This document shows positions 1 through 9,029 of a DNA stretch of 64,000 nt, one piece after another (position 1 is the stretch's first letter; each line of letters begins with the position of its first letter). The notes under the pieces are model-generated. The model searched no databases. It was not told where the DNA came from and saw nothing but the letters and a program-made list of their open reading frames with translations. The DNA lies in contig CAWJPW010000001.1 in assembly GCA_963844845.1 (NCBI GenBank), positions 310,001 through 374,000 on the forward strand, in the 5' to 3' direction. Source of the stretch: CAWJPW01 sp963844845 (GTDB lineage: Bacteria; Acidobacteriota; Thermoanaerobaculia; Thermoanaerobaculales; Sulfomarinibacteraceae). The translations under genes and the position numbers were made by a program.

Positions 1-2079
1 GGGCACGATGCCGCCGGGCGCGGCTACCTGGCCCTGGGAGACGTGGAGAGTGCCCGGCGCCGGCTGCAGCTGGCGTGGGATCTCGGCGAGCGCACCCCCC
101 GCGTCGCATTCGCCCTCGGCCTCAGCCTGGCGCAGCTTTACCGCGTCGCTTTGGAGGATGCCGCCGCCATCCGCAACCCCGCCCTGCGCGAGGAGCACCT
201 CGAGCGGGCGCGGCGTCAGCTCCGCAACCCGGCACGCACCTACCTCGAGCAGAGCGTGGGCGGTGCCGAGCACCCCAAGCTCCTGGCCGCGTGGCTGGCC
301 TTTGCCTCCGATGACAGCACATCCGCCCTCGAGCACCTCCGCAGCCTCCACGACACCGACCCCTTCTTCTACCCGGGCGACCTTCTCGCCGGCGCGGTGC
401 ATCGCCGCGTCTACCAGGAGGCGGTGGACCACGGCGACACGGCAGCTGCCGACGCTGCGTTCGCGGCTGCCCGCAGCGCCTTCAGCGCGGCCGCGGCGGT
501 GGGCGAGAGCGACCCACGTCCGGCGGAGGAGCTGTGCGCGCTTTGGGTCCAGGCACTCCGGGTGCAGTACTTCTCCGGCGGCGAACTCGAGCCCGCGCGC
601 GACGCCGCCCTCGAGGCCTGTGGGCGCGCGCTCACCGCCAACCCCGACTCGGCAGCGGCCCATCTCGAGGTGGGCCGCGCCCGGCGGTACTGGGCCGCCC
701 ACGAGATGGACACGGGCCAGGACCCCACCGCCGAGCTGGAGCGCGCCCGCGACCACGCCCGCCGGGCGCTGGCCGCCGACCCGGACAACCACGAAGCGCT
801 CATCCTCCTGGGCGTCTGCTCACGGATCGCCGCCAACGCCCTCGCCGAGACCGGCGGTGACCCCCGCCCCGAGCTCCGCGCCGCCGTGACGGCGTATACC
901 GCGGCCATCCGCATCGAGCCCGCCAACTATGGCGCCAACACGAGCCTGGCCACCGCCCACCTGCATCTCGGTGCCGACGCGCGCGCCCGGGGAGAGGACC
1001 CCACCCCTCACTTCCGGCAAGCCGCAGACGCCGCCCGCCGCGCCACCGAGCTCCACCCCGAGCTCGTGGGGGCATGGATCAACCTGGGGATCGCCGAGGG
1101 TCAGATCGGCCTGTGGCGCCGGGACACCGGCGGCGCCGCCGAGCCCTGCTTCGCCCGCGGCGGTGAGGCCCTGCGCCGCGCCATCCAAGTCAACCCCGAG
1201 TTCTACACCGCGCACTACAACCTCGGCGAGATGCTGGTGGAGCAGGCGGTGGGCGAGCTGCGCCGTGGCCGCGACCCCGCGCCCACCCTCGACGAGGCCG
1301 AGCCGCTGCTCGAGATCGCCCGCGAGCGGTTCGGCTCCTTCGCCGCCCCAAACTTCCTCCTCGCCCACGCCGCCGCCCTGCGGGCGGAGCACGCCCGCCT
1401 CACCGGCGGTGATCCCGGACCGCAGCTGGAACGAGCCGCAGCCGCCACCCACGCAGGGCGCGCGATCCGCTCGGACGACCCCACGGGTCTGCTCTTGGCG
1501 TCGCTGGCTCCGCTGGTCGAGGCGCGCTGGCGGCTGGCGGAGGGGCGTGACCCCTCGCCCGCCATCGCCGCCGGCCTCGAACTCGTGAATGGCGCGTTGG
1601 CCGTCAACCCCTCCCTGGCCGCGGCGTGGGCACGCGCCGCCGAGCTCGAGCTCGTCGTCGCGCGCCGATTGCAGGAGGCGGGCCGCCCCGCCGACGCCGT
1701 CTTCGAACGGGCGGAGCAGTCGACCGACCGGGCGAGGGGGCTCAACTCCGGCGATGCCGGAGTCGAGACGGTGGCGGCCCGGCTGTGGCGCCAGCGGGCG
1801 GAGAGCCTCTTCAGCCTGGGCGGCGACCCTGCCGCGGCGCTCGCGCACGGCCTCGAGGCCACCGCCCGCGCTCTCGCGCTGGACCCCGCCCGGGCACGCG
1901 CTCACATCGAGCGCGCCGCACTCGAGGCCCTGTCCGCCCGCGCCAACGACTCAGCGGCGGCCGACCATACGGCCGCTGCGGCGTCGGCTTGGAGCGAGGC
2001 GAAGCGCCTCAACCCCCTGCTGGAACACGATCGCCCCGCCGGTCTCGATACGGCGGCGCGAGAGCTGGACGACGGGTAG
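1..2079 (+). CDS. TPR-repeat protein, 5' end outside window
   Basis: The reading frame is open from base 1, so the gene begins upstream and only its C-terminal ~692 residues are visible. They form a long run of Ala/Leu/Arg-rich helical repeats. Spacers of the type GxDPxPxL recur between repeats (GQDPTAEL, GGDPRPEL, GEDPTPHF, GRDPAPTL, GGDPGPQL), and A-x(2)-NP/DP turns such as ALTANPDSAAAHLEVG look like tetratricopeptide helices. There is no catalytic motif in the visible part. In Acidobacteriota such TPR tails are often the C-terminus of a Ser/Thr protein kinase, which I infer but cannot see here. The first in-frame ATG, at 43, is internal. Confidence 0.8.
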   Translation, partial: GHDAAGRGYLALGDVESARRRLQLAWDLGERTPRVAFALGLSLAQLYRVALEDAAAIRNPALREEHLERARRQLRNPARTYLEQSVGGAEHPKLLAAWLAFASDDSTSALEHLRSLHDTDPFFYPGDLLAGAVHRRVYQEAVDHGDTAAADAAFAAARSAFSAAAAVGESDPRPAEELCALWVQALRVQYFSGGELEPARDAALEACGRALTANPDSAAAHLEVGRARRYWAAHEMDTGQDPTAELERARDHARRALAADPDNHEALILLGVCSRIAANALAETGGDPRPELRAAVTAYTAAIRIEPANYGANTSLATAHLHLGADARARGEDPTPHFRQAADAARRATELHPELVGAWINLGIAEGQIGLWRRDTGGAAEPCFARGGEALRRAIQVNPEFYTAHYNLGEMLVEQAVGELRRGRDPAPTLDEAEPLLEIARERFGSFAAPNFLLAHAAALRAEHARLTGGDPGPQLERAAAATHAGRAIRSDDPTGLLLASLAPLVEARWRLAEGRDPSPAIAAGLELVNGALAVNPSLAAAWARAAELELVVARRLQEAGRPADAVFERAEQSTDRARGLNSGDAGVETVAARLWRQRAESLFSLGGDPAAALAHGLEATARALALDPARARAHIERAALEALSARANDSAAADHTAAAASAWSEAKRLNPLLEHDRPAGLDTAARELDDG

Positions 2080-2399
2080 GCCCGACCGGCGTCGCGTCGC
2101 TTGCTCCCTCCGCGTCACGCGCACACCCCACCACGCCCAGCTCCAGGGTGACGATCAGACCCCTGCCGAAAGGCTATGGCCCGGTGGCCTGTACACCTCC
2201 CCGGAGCGCTACCCTTTCCTTGCGCTCGGCCACCCAATCGCGCCAGCTCGTGCCCCGCGCGCGCCGCCTCTTTCTCGTCGCAGCTCTTCCCGTGGAGTGA
2301 TACTCGACCTACAATGCTCTCAGGACTCTACGCGAACTGAGAAACGGGCGGCGCCACGCCGGGAAGCGCGGCGTCGAGCACCCGGATCGGGGGAGGTCC
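2080..2399. other. Intergenic region with promoter-like box and a possible gene relic
   Basis: This 320-bp gap has no convincing ORF. At 2310-2315 there is a TACAAT -10-like box about 85 bp before the NuoE start, with no good -35. On the minus strand, 2108-2175 resembles the 3' end of the NEW3-like gene (9036-9110) with about 17 bp missing, and may be a decayed fragment of such a gene. Confidence 0.4.
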
Positions 2400-3242
2400 A
2401 TGAGCACCGAGATCGTGGCCATCATCGACCGCTACCGGGACGAGCGTGGCGGCCTCATCGCGACGCTCGAAGGGATCCAAACCAAATACGGGTACCTCCC
2501 CGAGGGCGCGCTGCGCATCGTCGCCGAGCGTACCGGCCGGCCGCTCGCCGACATTTACTCCACCGCCACCTTTTACAAGTCCTTCAGCCTCAAACCGCGC
2601 GGCCGGCACCTGGTGTCGGTCTGCAAAGGTACCGCCTGCCACGTACGTAACGCCGGAGCGGTGGCCACCGAGCTCGAGCGCCAGCTGGGAATCCGGGCGG
2701 GCGACACCACCCCCGACCGTGAGTTCACCCTCGAGGCGGTGAACTGCCTGGGCGCGTGCGCGCTGGGCCCCATCGTGGTGGTGGACGGCCACTACTTCTC
2801 GCAGGTGGGCCGTCGCCAGGTCGCCGGCATCCTCGAGCAGACCCGCCTCGGCCTCGACCGCGTGGAGGAGGGCGACGAGCGGGTCTTCCCGGTGTCGGTG
2901 CACTGCCCACGCTGCAACCACAGCCTCATGGACCCCCGCCACCCCATGGAGGGCCACCCTTCGGTGCAGGTCACGGTGTCGTTCCACCGCAAGCACGGCT
3001 GGCTGCGCCTCTCCTCGCTGTATGGCAGCTTCGAAATCGACTCCGACCACGAAATTCCGCCCGACACGGTGGTGAACTTCTTCTGCCCCCACTGCCACGC
3101 AGAGCTGGTGGGCGCCACCGACTGCGCGGTGTGCGGGGCCCCGCTGGTGCCACTGATCGTGCGCGGCGGCGGCATGATCCAGATCTGCTCACGCCGCGGC
3201 TGCAAGAGCCACATGCTCGATCTCTCCGGAGTCAACCTGTGA
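2400..3242 (+). CDS. NuoE/HoxE-like thioredoxin-fold [2Fe-2S] subunit with C-terminal zinc-ribbon extension
   Basis: This 280-residue protein is the 24-kDa-type subunit of a flavin-containing NAD(P)H oxidoreductase. The first ~155 residues match NuoE: an N-terminal helical domain, then a thioredoxin-like fold with the four [2Fe-2S] ligands Cys75, Cys80 (CKGTAC) and Cys116, Cys120 (CLGAC). It is longer than the usual ~160 residues. The extension has CPRC near residue 168 and, further on, CPHC and CAVC pairs, read as zinc ribbons. GGGGGAGG precedes the ATG. It heads a four-gene operon and should pass electrons to or from the NuoF domain encoded next. Family assignment is firm; the role of the extension is unknown. 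Confidence 0.92.
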   Translation: MSTEIVAIIDRYRDERGGLIATLEGIQTKYGYLPEGALRIVAERTGRPLADIYSTATFYKSFSLKPRGRHLVSVCKGTACHVRNAGAVATELERQLGIRAGDTTPDREFTLEAVNCLGACALGPIVVVDGHYFSQVGRRQVAGILEQTRLGLDRVEEGDERVFPVSVHCPRCNHSLMDPRHPMEGHPSVQVTVSFHRKHGWLRLSSLYGSFEIDSDHEIPPDTVVNFFCPHCHAELVGATDCAVCGAPLVPLIVRGGGMIQICSRRGCKSHMLDLSGVNL

Positions 3243-3291
3243 TCCGGCGGCCGGCTCCAACCGCTAGGGTTCGCTGCGCGAGGGGGACCTC

Positions 3292-6200
3292 ATGGAACGC
3301 GTGACCTCGATCGACGAGCTCCACGCCTTGGCCAGCCGGCTGCGAGCGGACTCCGACTCCGCCCAACCCACCATCGTCATCCCCGCCGGCACCTGCGGTC
3401 AGGCCAGCGGCGCCAACGACCTCATTCGCGTGGCCAAGCGCGAGCTGCTGCGCCTGGGCCTCGCCGACGTGGTGGCGCTGCGCATCACCGGGTGCCACGG
3501 CTACTGCGAAATGGAGCCGTCGGTGCTCGTCGAGCCCGAGCGCATCTTCTACCCGCGCCTGACCATGGAGGGCATGGCCCGGCTCGTCGAGGGCATGCTC
3601 CGCGGCGAGCTTGTGGCGGACCTGCTGTGGCAGGACCCCGCCACCGGCGAGCGCATCGCGCACCAGGACGAGATCCCGTTCTTCGCCGCCCAGCGCCGCA
3701 CCCTCCTCGCCCGCAACGAGAAGGTCGACCCCATCCGCATCTTCAACTACCTGGCGGCGGGTGGCTACCGCGCGCTTGTGGGCGCCCTGGAGAACGGCGG
3801 CGGCCGAGGTGTGCTCGAGGTGGTCAAGGCCTCGGGGTTGCGCGGCCGCGGCGGCGCCGGCTTCCCCACCGGGCGCAAGTGGGAGCTCCTGGCCGCCGAG
3901 CCCGGCGACCGCGGCAAGGTCCTGGTCTGCAACGCCGACGAGGGCGACCCCGGCGCCTACATGGACCGCGCAGTGCTCGAGGGCAATCCCCACACGGTGA
4001 TCGAAGGCATGCTGCTGGGGGCACTCGCCACCGGCGCCAGCGAAGGGATCATCTACGTTCGCGCCGAGTACCCACTGGCCATCAAGCACCTGGTCATCGC
4101 CCTGCGCCAGGCCCGCGGCCTGGGCCTGCTGGGCACGGACATCCTCGGCACCGGAATTGACTTCGACATTCGTCTGGCGCGCGGCGCCGGCGCCTTCGTG
4201 TGCGGCGAGGAGACCGCCCTCATCGCCTCCATCGAGGGCCGCTCCGGCGACCCCCGCCAGCGCCCGCCGTTTCCGGTGGAGCGCGGCGTGGAGGGCCGCC
4301 CCACTGCCATCAACAACGTCGAGACCTGGGCCAACGTGCCGCTCATCGTCGCCGAAGGGGCGGCGGCCTTCGCCGCCGTGGGCACCCCGGGCAACGCCGG
4401 CACCAAGATCTTCTCGCTGGTCGGCAAGGTGCAGAGTACCGGCCTGGTGGAGGTCGCCATGGGCACCTCGATCCGCCACATCGTCTACGGCGTCGGCGGC
4501 GGCGCCAGCGACGGCCGGCCGGTCAAAGGGGTGCAGACCGGCGGCCCCTCGGGGGGCTGCTTGCCCGCGTCCCTCTTCGACCTCCCCATCGACTACGACA
4601 GCCTTCGAGCGGCCGGCTCCATCATGGGCTCAGGCGGCATGATCGTCCTCGACGAGCACACCTGCGTCGTCGATCTCGCCCACTACTACATGGAGTTCCT
4701 CGCCGAGGAGTCGTGCGGCAAGTGCTTCACCTGCCGTAAGGGCACCCAACGCATGGCCGAGCTCCTCGAGGACGTCACCCACGGCCGAGCCACCCTCACA
4801 ACCCTCGATCTCCTCGAGGAGTTGGCGCTCACGGTGCGCGACACCACCATGTGTGGCCTCGGCCAGTCGGCGCCCAACCCGGTGCTCTCGACCCTACGCT
4901 ACTTCCACGAGGAGTACGTCGAGCACGTCGTGCACAAGCGCTGCCGCGCCGGGGTCTGCACCCACCTCACCGGACCCGCCTGCCAGGGCGCCTGCCCGGT
5001 GGGCACCCAGGCGTGGAACTACATCGCCCACATCGAGCGCGGCGAGTACGAGGAGGCCTACCGGGCCATCCGCCGCCGCAACCCCTTCCCGTCGGTGTGC
5101 GCCCGCCTCTGCCATCACCCCTGCGAGTCGCGCTGCCGCCTGGGCCAAAGCGGCGAGCGTCCGGTGGCGATCCGCGCCCTCAAGCGCTTCATCACCGACA
5201 CGGTGGATCCCGGCGCGTTCCACGCCGAGCGCCCCCGTCTGGCCACCGATGCCCCGCGCGTCGCTGTGGTCGGCGCCGGCCCCGCCGGCCTCACCGCCGC
5301 CTGGGAACTGGTCCAGCTGGGCTACCACGCCACCGTCTTCGAGGCCGGTGACCGTGCCGGCGGCATGCTGGTGGCAGGGGTACCGCCCTATCGCCTGCCG
5401 CGGACCGTGCTGGAGCGCGAGATCACCGCCCTGCTGGCCGACGGCGTGGCGCTCAAGTGCGGGGTCGCCCTGGGCCGCGATCTCGCCATCGACGACCTTT
5501 TCGCCGAGGGCTTTGCCGCCGTGTTCCTGGCCGTAGGCGCCCACCGCAGCCGCCGGCTGGGGATTGCCGGCGAGGACGCCGCCGGCGTCATCCCTTCGAT
5601 GCCCTTCCTCGAGGCCGTCAACCTGCACGGCGAGAACGCGGCGCACGGCCGCGTGGGCGTGATCGGCGGCGGCAACTCGGCGGTGGATGCCGCCCGGGTG
5701 GCGCGGCGCCAGCCGGGGGTGGACAGCGTGACCATCTACTACCGGCGCAGCCGCGAGGAGATGCCGGCCTTCCCCGAAGAGGTGGCGGCCGCGCTGGACG
5801 AAGGCATCCGCCTCGAGACCTTGGTGACACCGGCTGCCATCCACGCCCCCGGCGGGCGGCTCGAAGCGGTGGAGCTCATCCGCAACCGCCTTGGCGCCCA
5901 CGACGCCTCCGGCCGGCGCCTTCCTGAGCCCATCCCGGGCAGCGAGACGACGGTGAAGCTCGACACCCTGGTGGTGGCCATCGGCGAGCAGCTCCAGCCC
6001 TTCCTGCCCATGGAGGAGGAGGCGGCCGCGCTGGTGGAGCGTGGCCGCGTTCGCGCCGACCGCGACACGCTACTCACGCCGCGCCCCGGCGTCTTCGCCG
6101 GCGGCGACGCGGTGACCGGGCCCAACACCGTCATCGACGCCATCGCCGCGGGACAGCGGGCGGCCCGGTCGATCCATCGCTTCCTGCTCGGCGAGGAGCT

Positions 6201-6441
6201 GATGCAGCCGGCCAGCGTCCACCTCCCGGTGGTCTACATCGCGCCCTCCGACGAGGCCGGCACCGGACTCGGCGCGACGGCGCCGATCCGGCCGGCGGCC
6301 GAGCGGACCAGCAGCTTCGCCGAGGTGGAAATGTGCTTTACCGCAGAGCAGGCCCGTGCCGAGGCGCGCCGCTGCCTGCGCTGCGACATCGAGTTCACCG
6401 AGGCGCTCGGCGCTCCCCGGGCGGAAGGAGTGCACACGTGA
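3292..6441 (+). CDS. NuoF-GltD fusion: NADH/FMN/Fe-S subunit joined to an FAD/NAD(P)H oxidoreductase
   Basis: A 1049-residue fusion. Residues ~25-110 are a thioredoxin-like domain with Cys35, Cys68 and Cys72. Residues ~145-545 are NuoF, with the FMN/NADH site GRGGAGFPTG at 185-194 and a CGKCFTCRKG [4Fe-4S] motif. Residues ~550-1040 are a GltD/DPYD-like half: a cysteine-rich Fe-S region (CQGACPVG, CARLCHHPCESRC), an FAD dinucleotide fold VVGAGPAGLTAA, an NAD(P) fold VIGGGNSAVDAA, and a C-terminal GGDAVTGPNTVIDAIAAG flavin site. The reading frame is unbroken, so the fusion looks genuine. It could move electrons between NADH, Fe-S centres and NADPH, perhaps by flavin bifurcation, though that is inference. 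A GGGGGAC precedes the start. Confidence 0.92.
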   Translation: MERVTSIDELHALASRLRADSDSAQPTIVIPAGTCGQASGANDLIRVAKRELLRLGLADVVALRITGCHGYCEMEPSVLVEPERIFYPRLTMEGMARLVEGMLRGELVADLLWQDPATGERIAHQDEIPFFAAQRRTLLARNEKVDPIRIFNYLAAGGYRALVGALENGGGRGVLEVVKASGLRGRGGAGFPTGRKWELLAAEPGDRGKVLVCNADEGDPGAYMDRAVLEGNPHTVIEGMLLGALATGASEGIIYVRAEYPLAIKHLVIALRQARGLGLLGTDILGTGIDFDIRLARGAGAFVCGEETALIASIEGRSGDPRQRPPFPVERGVEGRPTAINNVETWANVPLIVAEGAAAFAAVGTPGNAGTKIFSLVGKVQSTGLVEVAMGTSIRHIVYGVGGGASDGRPVKGVQTGGPSGGCLPASLFDLPIDYDSLRAAGSIMGSGGMIVLDEHTCVVDLAHYYMEFLAEESCGKCFTCRKGTQRMAELLEDVTHGRATLTTLDLLEELALTVRDTTMCGLGQSAPNPVLSTLRYFHEEYVEHVVHKRCRAGVCTHLTGPACQGACPVGTQAWNYIAHIERGEYEEAYRAIRRRNPFPSVCARLCHHPCESRCRLGQSGERPVAIRALKRFITDTVDPGAFHAERPRLATDAPRVAVVGAGPAGLTAAWELVQLGYHATVFEAGDRAGGMLVAGVPPYRLPRTVLEREITALLADGVALKCGVALGRDLAIDDLFAEGFAAVFLAVGAHRSRRLGIAGEDAAGVIPSMPFLEAVNLHGENAAHGRVGVIGGGNSAVDAARVARRQPGVDSVTIYYRRSREEMPAFPEEVAAALDEGIRLETLVTPAAIHAPGGRLEAVELIRNRLGAHDASGRRLPEPIPGSETTVKLDTLVVAIGEQLQPFLPMEEEAAALVERGRVRADRDTLLTPRPGVFAGGDAVTGPNTVIDAIAAGQRAARSIHRFLLGEELMQPASVHLPVVYIAPSDEAGTGLGATAPIRPAAERTSSFAEVEMCFTAEQARAEARRCLRCDIEFTEALGAPRAEGVHT

Positions 6442-7115
6442 TCACCCTCGAGCTCAACGGCATCGACGTCGCCGTGGAGGAGGGCACGACACTGCTGGAT
6501 GCGGCCCGCTTCCTCGGCTTCCCCATCCCCACGCTGTGCCACATGGACGGCCTCACGCCCTACGGCGGCTGCCGCCTGTGCGTGGTGGAGATCGGCCGCG
6601 GCGAGGCCGCCCGGCTGGTCACCTCGTGCACCTACCCGGCCCAGGAAGGTCTGGCGGTACGCACCGGCTCGGAAAGGGCGGTGCGCGCCCGCCGCATGGT
6701 TGTGGAGTTGCTGCTCGCCTCGTGCCCGCAGTCCAAGACCATCCAGGATCTCGCCTCGGCCTTGGGCGTGCGCCGGCAGCGCTTCCGCCAGGAGCAGGAG
6801 ACTTGCATCCTCTGCGGGCGCTGCGTACGAATGTGCCGCGAGCAGATGATGGCCACCGCCATCGGCTTCCGCGGGCGCGGCCGCACCCGCTCCATCGGTA
6901 CCCCCTTCGACCACCCGTCGGAGGAGTGCCGCCGCTGCGGCGGCTGCATGTATGTGTGCCCGACGTGCGAGCTGCGCTGCACCTTCACCGAGCCCGACAA
7001 AGCCATCTGCGGGGGCTGCGCCAACCTCCAGGCGCCGTGCGTGGCCAAGCCGCGCTTCGACGACCTCATGTGCTACCTCGACCCGTGCGTGGCCTGCGAG
7101 ATCAAACCGGACTGA
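6438..7115 (+). CDS. NuoG/HoxU-like iron-sulphur subunit
   Basis: 225 residues starting at GTG 6438, which overlaps the previous stop (GTGA); GGAAGGAG sits just upstream, so I prefer this over an earlier ATG in the same frame. The N-terminus is a plant-type [2Fe-2S] ferredoxin domain with Cys34, Cys45, Cys48 and Cys64. It is followed by a NuoG-like region and two [4Fe-4S] motifs (CILCGRCVRMC and CRRCGGCMYVCPTC). It lacks the molybdopterin-like domain of full NuoG, as in HoxU or the small subunits of NAD-linked hydrogenases and formate dehydrogenases. It probably wires the NuoEF module to the FMN protein encoded downstream. Confidence 0.9.
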   Translation: MITLELNGIDVAVEEGTTLLDAARFLGFPIPTLCHMDGLTPYGGCRLCVVEIGRGEAARLVTSCTYPAQEGLAVRTGSERAVRARRMVVELLLASCPQSKTIQDLASALGVRRQRFRQEQETCILCGRCVRMCREQMMATAIGFRGRGRTRSIGTPFDHPSEECRRCGGCMYVCPTCELRCTFTEPDKAICGGCANLQAPCVAKPRFDDLMCYLDPCVACEIKPD

Positions 7116-7130
7116 TCAAGGGAGGTCAAG

Positions 7131-8714
7131 ATGTCCCTTTCCCGTATCAACGCCACCGCCGCCACCCTCACCAAGAACCGCACCGAGGGCTCGGTGGTGC
7201 CGGCCTCCGGGATGTGCGTGACCTGCGTCGACGGCTGCGTCGGCATGTGCGAGATCGGCAAATCGGCCTACCGCGGGCACGAGGTGATCTACCCGCAGCC
7301 CTTCGGGGTGATCACCACCGCCGGAGAGAAGGTCTATCCGGTGGACTACTCTCACTTCAACATCATGGGCACAGCGGTCGGAGCCCACGGCGCGCCCGCC
7401 GACTCCGACGCCGCCATCTTCCCGGCCGTGGACCTCAGCGTGAGCATCGGCCGCGAGAACGGCCTGCGCTTCCGCTACCCGTGGATCATCCCAGGGATCG
7501 GCTCCACCGACATCGCCAAGAATAACTGGGAGGGCCTGGCCATCGGCTCGGCCCTGGCCGGTACCGCGCTGACCATCGGCGAGAACGTCGTCGGCATGGA
7601 CATGGAGGCGCGAATCGAGGGCGGCCGCGTCACCGACACCGCCGACCTCAAGCGCCGGGTCGCCCTCTACCGCGACCACCAGATCGACGACTGGGGCGCC
7701 ATCGTGGTCCAGGCCAACGTCGAGGACACCCGCCTGGGAGCTCAGGAGTACGCCATCGCCGAGCTCGGTGTCGAGTGTGTCGAGCTCAAGTGGGGGCAGG
7801 GGGCCAAGAACATCGGCGGCGAGGTCAAGATCCGCGACCTCAAGAAGGCGCAGGAGCTCTACCGCCGCGGCTACGTCGTGCTTCCCAACCCCACCGATCC
7901 CGCCATCGTGCGCGCCTTCGAGCACGGCGCCTTCAAGGAGTTCGAGCGCCACTCCCGGGTCGGCATGGTCACCGAGGAGAGCTTCGCGGCCCGCGTCGAG
8001 GAGCTCCGCCGGGCCGGTGCGCGCCACGTGTTCCTCAAGACCGGCGCCTACCGCCCCGCCGACCTCGCCCGGGCGGTGGCCTTCGCCTCCAAGTACGGCA
8101 TCGACCTGCTCACCGTGGACGGCGCCGGCGGCGGCACTGGTATGAGCCCATGGCACATGATGAACGAGTGGGGTGTTCCGCCGGTGGAGCTGCACTCCCT
8201 GCTCCACCGCTATCTCAAGCGCCTCGACGACGCCGGCCGGCCAGTTCCGGCGGTGGCGGTGGCGGGCGGCTTCGCCTTCGAGGACCAGATCTTCAAGGGG
8301 CTGGCACTGGGCGCGCCGTACGTGCGCATGGTGGGCATGGCCCGCGCCCCCATCGCTGCGGCCATGGTGGGCAAGACCCTCGGCCGGGCCATCGACGAGG
8401 GTCTCCTGCCGGTCTACGTGGAGCGCTTCGGCACCAGCCGCGACCAGGTCTTCGTGACCTCGGCGGAGCTCCGCCACCTCCTGGGCGACTCCGGGTTCGA
8501 GAAGCTCCCAGCCGGCGCGATCGGCCTCTATACCTACTACGAGCGCCTCGCTCAGGGGCTGCGCCAGCTCATGTGCGGCGCTCGCAAGTTCGCGCTCGAG
8601 CACGTCTCCCGCAACGATCTCGCGGCGCTGACGCGGGAGGCGGCCGCGATCAGCGGGATCCCACACGTGCTCGACGTGGACGCCGAGGAGGTGGAGCGGA
8701 TTCTGGAGGCGTAG
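7131..8714 (+). CDS. Glutamate synthase-like FMN-domain protein (GltB C-terminal type)
   Basis: 527 residues matching the FMN-binding (beta/alpha)8 barrel of glutamate synthase large subunit, seen as DGAGGGTGMSP, VAVAGGFAFEDQIFKGLALG and KWGQGAKNIGGEVK. The N-terminus has an extra CVTCVDGCVGMC, a Cys-x2-Cys-x3-Cys-x3-Cys arrangement that could hold a cluster. No glutamine amidotransferase domain is present here or next door, so this is not ordinary GOGAT. With the NuoE, NuoF-GltD and NuoG-like genes it forms a tight operon (15-bp gap, GGGAGG before ATG). The substrate is unknown; reductive glutamate formation from ammonia, or another FMN-linked reaction, is possible. Confidence 0.88.
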   Translation: MSLSRINATAATLTKNRTEGSVVPASGMCVTCVDGCVGMCEIGKSAYRGHEVIYPQPFGVITTAGEKVYPVDYSHFNIMGTAVGAHGAPADSDAAIFPAVDLSVSIGRENGLRFRYPWIIPGIGSTDIAKNNWEGLAIGSALAGTALTIGENVVGMDMEARIEGGRVTDTADLKRRVALYRDHQIDDWGAIVVQANVEDTRLGAQEYAIAELGVECVELKWGQGAKNIGGEVKIRDLKKAQELYRRGYVVLPNPTDPAIVRAFEHGAFKEFERHSRVGMVTEESFAARVEELRRAGARHVFLKTGAYRPADLARAVAFASKYGIDLLTVDGAGGGTGMSPWHMMNEWGVPPVELHSLLHRYLKRLDDAGRPVPAVAVAGGFAFEDQIFKGLALGAPYVRMVGMARAPIAAAMVGKTLGRAIDEGLLPVYVERFGTSRDQVFVTSAELRHLLGDSGFEKLPAGAIGLYTYYERLAQGLRQLMCGARKFALEHVSRNDLAALTREAAAISGIPHVLDVDAEEVERILEA

Positions 8715-8726
8715 CGGCGAGGAGCT

Positions 8727-8930
8727 CGGTCGCTGATGCTGCCAACGCCGGCTCCCGGACGGCTGCGCCGCCCGTCGGCGCGGCCCCGGGGGCGGCAGCG
8801 CCACGAGTGGGCAGGCAACAACGAGGCCGCCCCCGACCGTGATTGCCCCCCCGAACACTGTTTCCGCGATCGCGCTCCACATGAGATGGCGCTGCAGGAA
8901 AAGTGTTCGGGACGGCACGTCCGCCGGAGG
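8727..8930 (+). repeat. Dispersed repeat, copy A, with 62-bp hairpin
   Basis: A non-coding block whose reverse complement recurs, diverged, at 14500-14766. It carries a 62-bp hairpin (8850-8911) with arms CCCGAACACT and AGTGTTCGGG around a TTTCC...GGAAA core. The flank GCTGCGCCGCCCGTCGGCGC is identical in the two copies. The copies lie in opposite orientation on either side of the ABC-2 operon. The rest of the 8715-9029 gap shows nothing coding. Confidence 0.75.
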
Positions 8931-9029
8931 AACCCTGCTCCGTGACGACTTCGGCCACGGCCGTGGTCCCGCCCCGATCGCGGTCGCGGTCCCCGGCCCG
9001 TTCAGCACCCACTCTTCACTCTTAACCCT

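Noticed and set aside
3292..6441. Assembly artefact joining nuoF and gltD
   Set aside because: The frame is continuous with a natural cysteine-rich linker region, and the partners needed for both halves are next door.
7131..8714. Ordinary glutamate synthase large subunit
   Set aside because: It lacks the amidotransferase domain and is about one third of the normal length.
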